Shown here: piece by piece, positions 1 to 5,619 of the stretch
How the letters are laid out: each line of letters starts with the position of its first letter
Numbering within the stretch: position 1 is the first letter of the stretch
Origin: Thermomicrobiales bacterium
Lineage (GTDB): Bacteria; Chloroflexota; Chloroflexia; Thermomicrobiales; UBA6265
Reading direction: 5' to 3'
Length of the DNA: 5,619 nucleotides
Assembly: GCA_020847015.1 (NCBI GenBank)
Contig: JADLCW010000195.1
Location: 1-5,619 of the forward strand
Notes under the pieces: generated by a model
Told to the model about the DNA's origin: nothing
The model's database searches: none
What the model saw: the letters and a program-made list of their open reading frames with translations, nothing else
Made by a program: the position numbers and the translations under genes

Positions 1-879
1 AATAGCCGCAGTCGGGCCAAGGCGGAGGCCAGTGGTCTCACGGTGCTGACCCCGGCCGAGGCCGCCAAGACGGCCGACGTGGTCATGCTGCTGGTGCCGG
101 ATCACGTTCAGAAGAAGGTGTATGAGGAGGCCATTGCGCCGAACTTGACGCCGGGTAAAACGCTGATGTTCGCCCATGGCTTCAATATCCACTTCGGGGC
201 GATCGCGCCACCGGAAGGTGTTGATGTCTCGATGATCGCCCCCAAAAGTCCCGGCCACCGGCTGCGGGAACTGTATGAAGAGGGCGTCGGGGTGCCGGCC
301 TTGCTGGCCATTCAGCAAGACGCCACCGGCAATGCCAAGCAAGTGGCGCTGGCCTACGCGCGCGGTCTCGGCTGCCTGCGAGCAGGGGTGCTGGAGACCA
401 CGTTCAAGGAAGAAACCGAGACGGATCTCTTCGGCGAGCAGGCCGTGCTCTGCGGCGGCGTCAGCCACCTCATCGAAGCAGGTTTCAACACGCTGGTGAA
501 CGCCGGCTACCAGCCGGAGATCGCCTACTTCGAGTGTCTGCACGAGCTAAAGCTGATCGTGGATCTGATCTACGAAGGCGGTCTCGGCTACATGCGCTAC
601 TCGGTCAGCGACACCGCCGAGTATGGCGACTACTACGCTGGGCCGCGGATCGTCGATGACCACGTCAAAGCGGCGATGCAGGAGTTGCTGGGTCGCATCC
701 AACGCGGTGAATTCGCCGAGGAGTGGATCGGCGAAAACGAGGCCGGGCGCGGCCGCTTCATGGCCATGCGCAAGGCTGGAGCCGAAAGCCAGGTGGAGCA
801 GGTCGGCGGCGAATTGCGCAAGATGATGACCTGGCTGGCCCAGGGCAAACCGACGGCGCAGGCCGTATCCCAGGGGTAG
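1..879 (+). CDS. ilvC: Ketol-acid reductoisomerase, class I (5'-truncated by window edge)
   Basis: Acetohydroxyacid isomeroreductase: Mg2+- and NAD(P)H-dependent alkyl migration and reduction of 2-acetolactate (or 2-aceto-2-hydroxybutyrate) to the dihydroxy acid of valine/leucine (or isoleucine) synthesis; cytosolic. The frame is open from base 1 and ends at TAG 877-879, giving 292 residues. Class I enzymes have about 330-340, so about 50 N-terminal residues, including the GxGxxG nucleotide-binding loop, lie upstream of the window. The first residues (S-R-S-R, nt 4-15) match the cofactor loop that binds the NADPH 2'-phosphate, suggesting NADPH use. Other landmarks: the AHGFNIHFG His (175-177), the PKSPGH Lys (244-246), DLFGEQ metal ligands Asp (424-426) and Glu (436-438), the two Glu of ECLHE (532-534, 544-546) and Ser of YSVSDTAEYG (607-609). 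All correspond to known active-site positions. A GTG at 43 opens the same frame but is internal. leuA starts 7 nt downstream, so the two are probably cotranscribed. The length fits the single-knotted class I form, not the longer E. coli-type class II. Confidence 0.97.
   Translation, partial: NSRSRAKAEASGLTVLTPAEAAKTADVVMLLVPDHVQKKVYEEAIAPNLTPGKTLMFAHGFNIHFGAIAPPEGVDVSMIAPKSPGHRLRELYEEGVGVPALLAIQQDATGNAKQVALAYARGLGCLRAGVLETTFKEETETDLFGEQAVLCGGVSHLIEAGFNTLVNAGYQPEIAYFECLHELKLIVDLIYEGGLGYMRYSVSDTAEYGDYYAGPRIVDDHVKAAMQELLGRIQRGEFAEEWIGENEAGRGRFMAMRKAGAESQVEQVGGELRKMMTWLAQGKPTAQAVSQG
872..876 (+). promoter_or_regulatory. Putative leuA ribosome binding site
   Basis: AGGGG lies at the very end of ilvC, overlapping its last codons, and sits 10 nt before the leuA ATG at 887. 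It is a modest Shine-Dalgarno match at slightly long spacing. Its position inside ilvC suggests that leuA translation may be helped by ribosomes finishing ilvC. That coupling is inference. Confidence 0.5.
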
Positions 880-886
880 AAACGAC

Positions 887-2473
<1,587 letters not shown>

Positions 2474-2483
2474 CGCATCAATT

Positions 2484-2511
2484 GCGCGGCGAGCGCCTTG
2501 GCCCGCCGCGC
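2484..2511 (+). repeat. GC-rich inverted repeat (potential RNA stem-loop) between leuA and leuC
   Basis: GCGCGGCG at 2484-2491 is the exact reverse complement of CGCCGCGC at 2504-2511. Past an A-C mismatch (2492/2503) the stem can add two more pairs (2493-2494 with 2501-2502), leaving a 6-nt loop at 2495-2500. It begins 10 nt after the leuA stop and ends 1 nt before the leuC Shine-Dalgarno. There is no T-run after it, so it does not look like an intrinsic terminator. A role in mRNA processing, stability or leuC translation is possible; chance in GC-rich DNA is also possible. Confidence 0.55.
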
Positions 2512-2512
2512 T

Positions 2513-2519
2513 GGAAGGG
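2513..2519 (+). promoter_or_regulatory. leuC ribosome binding site (decides the start codon)
   Basis: GGAAGGG is a purine-rich Shine-Dalgarno-like sequence 8 nt before GTG 2528. It lies downstream of the only longer alternative start, TTG 2498, which has no such sequence in front of it and falls inside the inverted repeat. It therefore supports GTG 2528 as the leuC start. Confidence 0.75.
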
Positions 2520-2527
2520 CAGACGCC

Positions 2528-3943
2528 GTGTCTGATCGGGGTACACCGCGGACCTTGAGCGAGAAGGTGTGGGACCGCCACGTCATCCACGCGGCGGAGG
2601 GTGAGCCGGACCTCCTCTACATCGACCTCCACCTGGTGCACGAGGTCACCTCGCCGCAGGCCTTCGACGGGTTGAAAATGGCGGGACGACCGGTCCGTCG
2701 AACCGATCTGACGGTGGCCACCGCGGACCACAATGTGCCGACCGTCAATATTCTGCAGCCGATCGCCGACCCTGTCTCGGCGACCCAGGTTTCCACCCTG
2801 TCGCGCAACTGCGCCGAGTATGGCGTCAAGCTGTACCCGATGGCCGACCCCGGTCAGGGCATCGTCCACGTCATCGGGCCTGAGCTGGGGTTGACCCAGC
2901 CGGGTATGACCATCGTCTGCGGCGACAGCCACACCAGCACCCACGGCGCGTTTGGCGCGCTCGCGTTCGGCATCGGCACGAGCGAGGTGGAGCACGTGCT
3001 GGCGACCCAGAGTCTGCCCCAGCAGCGACCGAAGACGATGGCGATCACCGTCGACGGTGAGTTGCAGCCGGGCGTGACGGCCAAAGATGTCATCCTCGCC
3101 ATCATTGGCAAGATCGGCACCGGCGGCGGCATCGGCCATATCGTGGAGTACCGCGGCTCGACCATCCGCGCCCTTTCCATGGAAGGGCGGATGACGATGT
3201 GCAACATGTCGATCGAGGCGGGAGCCAAGGCCGGTTTGATCGCTCCCGACGACACCACCTTCGCCTATATCGAGGGCCGCGCCCACGCGCCGAAGGCAGC
3301 ATTGTGGGAGCAGGCGCTGGACGACTGGCGCGCCCTCCCCAGCGATCCCGGGGCGGTCTTCGCTCGGGAGATCACGATGGACGGGTCCGCCATCCGGCCG
3401 CACGTATCCTGGGGCACCAACCCCGGGCAGGTGGCTCCGATCGACTCGGTGGTGCCGGACCCGGCTGCATTCGACGATCCCGCCGCGCGGGATGCGGCGG
3501 CGCGGGCGCTCAAGTACATGGGGCTGGAGCCGGGCACGCCGCTGCGCGATATCGCCATCGACACCGTGTTCATCGGCTCCTGCACCAACAGCCGCATCGA
3601 AGATCTGCGGCTGGCGGCTTCCATCGTCGAGGGACGGCGCGTGCAACCGGGGATGCGAGCCATGGTCGTGCCCGGTTCGATGCGAGTGCGCGCCCAAGCT
3701 GAGCGCGAGGGGTTGGATCGCGTCTTCAAGGATGCCGGTTTCGAGTGGCGCGCCGCCGGTTGCTCGATGTGCCTGGGGATGAACCCGGACAAGCTGAAAC
3801 CGGGGGAGCGCTGCGCCTCGACCTCGAACCGCAACTTCGAGGGTCGACAGGGACCTGGCGGACGCACCCATTTGATGTCGCCGGCAGTTGCCGCCGCGAC
3901 CGCTATCGCCGGCACGATTGCGATGCCGTCGGAACTGGGGTAG
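2528..3943 (+). CDS. leuC: 3-isopropylmalate dehydratase, large subunit
   Basis: Large subunit of isopropylmalate isomerase, an aconitase-family [4Fe-4S] enzyme that with LeuD converts 2-isopropylmalate to 3-isopropylmalate through 2-isopropylmaleate; cytosolic. From GTG 2528 the product is 471 residues, against 466 for E. coli LeuC. It begins MSDRGTPRTLSEKVWDRH, in line with family N-termini. The cluster ligands are Cys352 (FIGSCTNSR) and Cys412 and Cys415 (GCSMCLGMNPD), each offset by +5 from E. coli Cys347/407/410. Further family blocks are YIDLHLVHEVTSPQAF, ATADHNVPT, GDSHTSTHGAFGALAFGIG, TMDGSAIRPHVSWGTNPGQ and SNRNFEGRQGPGGRTHLMSP. The length and blocks fit the bacterial LeuC type rather than the ~420-residue archaeal/homoaconitase type. 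A TTG at 2498 would add 10 unconserved residues and is rejected as the start. leuD follows after 3 nt, as expected for subunits made in equal amounts. Homoaconitase is unlikely given the neighbours. Confidence 0.97.
   Translation: MSDRGTPRTLSEKVWDRHVIHAAEGEPDLLYIDLHLVHEVTSPQAFDGLKMAGRPVRRTDLTVATADHNVPTVNILQPIADPVSATQVSTLSRNCAEYGVKLYPMADPGQGIVHVIGPELGLTQPGMTIVCGDSHTSTHGAFGALAFGIGTSEVEHVLATQSLPQQRPKTMAITVDGELQPGVTAKDVILAIIGKIGTGGGIGHIVEYRGSTIRALSMEGRMTMCNMSIEAGAKAGLIAPDDTTFAYIEGRAHAPKAALWEQALDDWRALPSDPGAVFAREITMDGSAIRPHVSWGTNPGQVAPIDSVVPDPAAFDDPAARDAAARALKYMGLEPGTPLRDIAIDTVFIGSCTNSRIEDLRLAASIVEGRRVQPGMRAMVVPGSMRVRAQAEREGLDRVFKDAGFEWRAAGCSMCLGMNPDKLKPGERCASTSNRNFEGRQGPGGRTHLMSPAVAAATAIAGTIAMPSELG
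3937..3940 (+). promoter_or_regulatory. Putative leuD ribosome binding site
   Basis: GGGG within the last codon region of leuC, followed by TAGG, lies 6 nt before ATG 3947. With only 3 nt between the leuC stop and the leuD start, translational coupling of the two isomerase subunits is likely; this is inference from spacing. Confidence 0.45.
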
Positions 3944-3946
3944 GCG

Positions 3947-4549
3947 ATGCAGGCCGTACGGATTGTTGCCGGAACCGCGCTCCCACTGGATCGGAGCGAT
4001 GTCGACACCGATCAAATCATTCCCGCCCACTGGCTCAAGCGCGTGGAGCGCACCGGTTTCGGGCAGGGATTGTTTTCGAACTGGCGCGCGAACGAACCGG
4101 ACTTCCCGCTCAACCGGCCCGAGTATGCCGGCGCCTCGATTCTGGTGGCGGGTCCAAACTTCGGGGTTGGTTCGTCGCGCGAGCACGCCGTGTGGTCACT
4201 GATGGATTACGGGTTCCGCGCCGTGGTGTCGCCTCGCTTCGGGGACATCTTCCGCAACAACTCCACGAAAACCGGCCTCGTGCCGGTGATGGTCGAACCG
4301 GAATTCGGCGAGGCGCTGCTGCGCGCCGTGCAGGCCGACCCGAAGCTTGAGATCGTCGTCGATGTGGAGCAACGCACGATCGCCGCTCCGAAGGCGGAAT
4401 TGCAGGCATTCTTCCCGATGGATGACTTCACGCGTCATCGCCTGCTGGAAGGGTTGGACGACATCGGGCTCACCTTGCGCCACGCCGACGCCATCGCGGA
4501 GTACGAGACTCGGCGGCCGGTCTGGATGCCGACGGTGGCCACGACGTAA
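3947..4549 (+). CDS. leuD: 3-isopropylmalate dehydratase, small subunit
   Basis: Small, swivelling-domain subunit of isopropylmalate isomerase; it closes over the LeuC iron-sulfur cluster and supplies substrate-binding residues. 200 residues, matching the usual 195-205 for bacterial LeuD and longer than the ~165-residue archaeal type. Conserved blocks run in order: LDRSDVDTDQIIPAHWLKR near the N-terminus, RTGFGQGLF, LNRPEYAGASILVAGPNFG, the substrate-contacting GSSREHAVWSLMDYGFRAV, FGDIFRNNSTKTGLVPV, and a C-terminal HRLLEGLDDIGLTL followed by RPVWMP. The residue before GSSREH is Val, where many LeuD have Cys (GCGSSREH) and, as I recall, Mycobacterium tuberculosis has Thr; this looks like tolerated variation. 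The overall wording, notably LLEGLDDIxLTLR, is very like actinobacterial LeuD as I remember it. No cysteine cluster ligand is expected here, since those are in LeuC. The start is fixed by the 3-nt gap to leuC and a GGGG ahead of it. Confidence 0.97.
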   Translation: MQAVRIVAGTALPLDRSDVDTDQIIPAHWLKRVERTGFGQGLFSNWRANEPDFPLNRPEYAGASILVAGPNFGVGSSREHAVWSLMDYGFRAVVSPRFGDIFRNNSTKTGLVPVMVEPEFGEALLRAVQADPKLEIVVDVEQRTIAAPKAELQAFFPMDDFTRHRLLEGLDDIGLTLRHADAIAEYETRRPVWMPTVATT

Positions 4550-4606
4550 GGCGCGAGTCGCGGGCCGAGGCGTCGAGCGAACGAGCCGGCAGGCGAGGGA
4601 GGATCG
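4550..4606 (+). other. leuD-leuB intergenic spacer with recurring CGAG
   Basis: This 57-nt gap is the longest in the window. CGAG occurs five times, starting at 4554, 4566, 4574, 4582 and 4594, so the steps are 12, 8, 8 and 12 nt. I see no convincing -35/-10 promoter, no strong hairpin and no T-run. It ends in the leuB ribosome binding site. The leuB frame is open back to the leuD stop codon, but the spacer peptide (rich in Gly, Ala, Arg) matches nothing I recognise, so it is treated as noncoding. Confidence 0.4.
4597..4602 (+). promoter_or_regulatory. leuB ribosome binding site
   Basis: GGGAGG, the strongest Shine-Dalgarno match in the window, lies 4 nt before ATG 4607. The spacing is a little tight but the motif, together with the family N-terminus that follows, fixes the leuB start. 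It suggests leuB is initiated independently rather than by coupling to leuD. Confidence 0.75.
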
Positions 4607-5619
4607 ATGGGGGACACGATCGCAGTACGTATCGCGCTGCTGCCGGGCGATGGTGTAGGACCGGAGGTGGTCGCGGAGGCGGTGCGGGCGCTGGAGGCGG
4701 TTGGGCGTCGCTGGAACCACCGCTGGGTTTTCGAGGAGATGGCGATTGGCGGCGCGGCCGTCGATGCGCACGGTGAACCGCTGCGTGATGAGGATGTGGC
4801 CACCTGCGCCAAGACCGATGCGATCTTGCTCGGAGCCGTGGGCGGACCGCGCTACGACGCGCTGGAGCGGGAGCGGCGACCGGAGCAGGGGCTGCTGAAG
4901 CTGCGCAAGGCGCTGCGATTGTTCGCCAATCTGCGACCGGTGACGGTGCAACCAGCGCTGGTCGACGCGTCGCCGCTGAAACCGGAATTGCTCGATGGGG
5001 TCGATTTGCTGATTGTGCGCGAGCTGACCGGCGGCCTCTATTTCGGGCGCCCGTCGCGCCAGTGGCGAACATCGCGTGGCCGGGCGGCGGTGGATACGCT
5101 CGTATACCGCGAGCACGAGATCCGGCGCGTCGTCGAACTCGCCTTCGATCTGGCGCGGCGGCGGCGCGGCCGACTGGCCAGTGTGGACAAGGCCAACGTG
5201 CTGCAATCATCGCGGTTGTGGCGAGCGGTGGTCGAAGAAGTGGCGGCAGACTACCCGGACGTGACATGGGAGCATGTGCTGGTCGACGCGATGGCCATGC
5301 ACCTGGTGCGCAGCCCGGCCCGCTTCGATACGATCGTCACCGAAAACATGTTTGGCGACATCCTCACCGACGAAGCCTCGGTGCTGACCGGGTCGATCGG
5401 GCTGTTGCCTTCGGCCAGCCTGGGGCCGCGCCGCATGCGGGGCAAAAGCGGCCCGCTGGGGTTGTACGAGCCGATTCACGGCAGCGCGCCGGACATTGCG
5501 GGGCAAAGCAAGGCGAACCCGGCCGGGGCGATCCTCTCGGCGGCGCTGCTGCTGCGGCTCTCATTGGGACTGGAGGAGGAAGCGCAGGCAGTGGAGCATG
5601 CGGTCGCCGGCGCGATCGC
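4607..5619 (+). CDS. leuB: 3-isopropylmalate dehydrogenase (3'-truncated by window edge)
   Basis: NAD-dependent oxidative decarboxylation of (2R,3S)-3-isopropylmalate to 2-ketoisocaproate, the last leucine-specific step before transamination; cytosolic dimer. The frame runs open from ATG 4607 through the window end: 337 complete codons plus 2 nt. The family has about 350-365 residues, so only about 20-25 C-terminal residues are missing. The N-terminus has IALLPGDGVGPEVV. Visible motifs: LGAVGGPRYD near residue 75, LRKALRLFANLRPV (substrate-binding arginines), RELTGGLYFG with Tyr145, VDKANVLQSSRLWR with Lys195, VDAMAMHLV with Asp227, and NMFGDILTDEAS with Asp251 and Asp255. These catalytic and metal positions coincide with E. 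coli LeuB numbering. HGSAPDIAG (residues 291-299) contains Asp296-Ile297, the pair that selects NAD over NADP. Tartrate or isocitrate dehydrogenase are related families, but the 'RELTGG' segment and the leuACD context favour LeuB strongly. No frameshift or missing key residue is seen. Confidence 0.96.
   Translation, partial: MGDTIAVRIALLPGDGVGPEVVAEAVRALEAVGRRWNHRWVFEEMAIGGAAVDAHGEPLRDEDVATCAKTDAILLGAVGGPRYDALERERRPEQGLLKLRKALRLFANLRPVTVQPALVDASPLKPELLDGVDLLIVRELTGGLYFGRPSRQWRTSRGRAAVDTLVYREHEIRRVVELAFDLARRRRGRLASVDKANVLQSSRLWRAVVEEVAADYPDVTWEHVLVDAMAMHLVRSPARFDTIVTENMFGDILTDEASVLTGSIGLLPSASLGPRRMRGKSGPLGLYEPIHGSAPDIAGQSKANPAGAILSAALLLRLSLGLEEEAQAVEHAVAGAI

Noticed and set aside
43..45. GTG 43 as the true start of ilvC.
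   Set aside because: The frame is open upstream to base 1 and those residues (S-R-S-R-A-K-A-E-A) match the conserved cofactor loop, so the gene begins before the window.
2484..2511. An intrinsic transcription terminator between leuA and leuC.
   Set aside because: The stem is good but is followed by GGAAGGGC rather than a T-run, and the pathway genes continue directly downstream.
4126..4185. Loss of a key cysteine in LeuD (Val before GSSREH in place of the common Cys).
   Set aside because: The iron-sulfur ligands are in LeuC and are all present; actinobacterial LeuD also lacks this Cys as I recall, so it is not a sign of inactivation.
4196..5267. Long minus-strand open frames across leuD and leuB, and others opposite leuC.
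   Set aside because: They overlap confidently identified genes, have low-complexity Arg/Pro/Ala-rich translations, and match no family I recognise; they are shadows of GC-rich coding.

Overview
The window is a GC-rich piece of bacterial chromosome. It carries one uninterrupted block of branched-chain amino acid genes, all on the + strand, in the order ilvC (5' end cut off), leuA, leuC, leuD, leuB (3' end cut off). Nearly every base is coding. The only gaps are 7, 54, 3 and 57 nt, and I see no tRNA, rRNA, mobile element, CRISPR array or intrinsic terminator. No gene is carried on the minus strand.

Layout: positions 1-879 hold acetohydroxyacid isomeroreductase (IlvC, class I), lacking about its first 50 residues. 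Positions 887-2473 hold 2-isopropylmalate synthase (LeuA, the ~520-residue bacterial type). Positions 2528-3943 hold the large [4Fe-4S] subunit of isopropylmalate isomerase (LeuC), and 3947-4549 its small subunit (LeuD). From 4607 to the window end runs 3-isopropylmalate dehydrogenase (LeuB), lacking roughly its last 20-25 residues.

How they work together: IlvC makes 2,3-dihydroxyisovalerate (and the isoleucine counterpart). After IlvD acts (not in the window), the product 2-ketoisovalerate is the LeuA substrate. LeuA condenses it with acetyl-CoA, LeuCD moves the hydroxyl group through a dehydration/rehydration step, and LeuB oxidatively decarboxylates the product to 2-ketoisocaproate, which an aminotransferase turns into leucine. 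The window therefore encodes every leucine-specific step except the transamination. All key catalytic residues I could check are present, so the pathway looks functional.

Organism: GC-rich coding with rare TTA/CTA/TCA codons, LeuC and LeuD sequences resembling my memory of actinobacterial proteins, and a LeuA of the short rather than the long actinobacterial type together suggest a high-GC Chloroflexota lineage (Thermomicrobia/Sphaerobacter-like) or a deep actinobacterial relative. This is a low-confidence inference.

This is essentially an ordinary biosynthetic operon; I found no evidence of an undescribed system. Two features deserve a second look. One is a perfect 8-bp GC inverted repeat just ahead of the leuC ribosome binding site. 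The other is that leuA, leuC, leuD and leuB all lie in one reading frame, separated only by single stop codons and spacers that are multiples of three.
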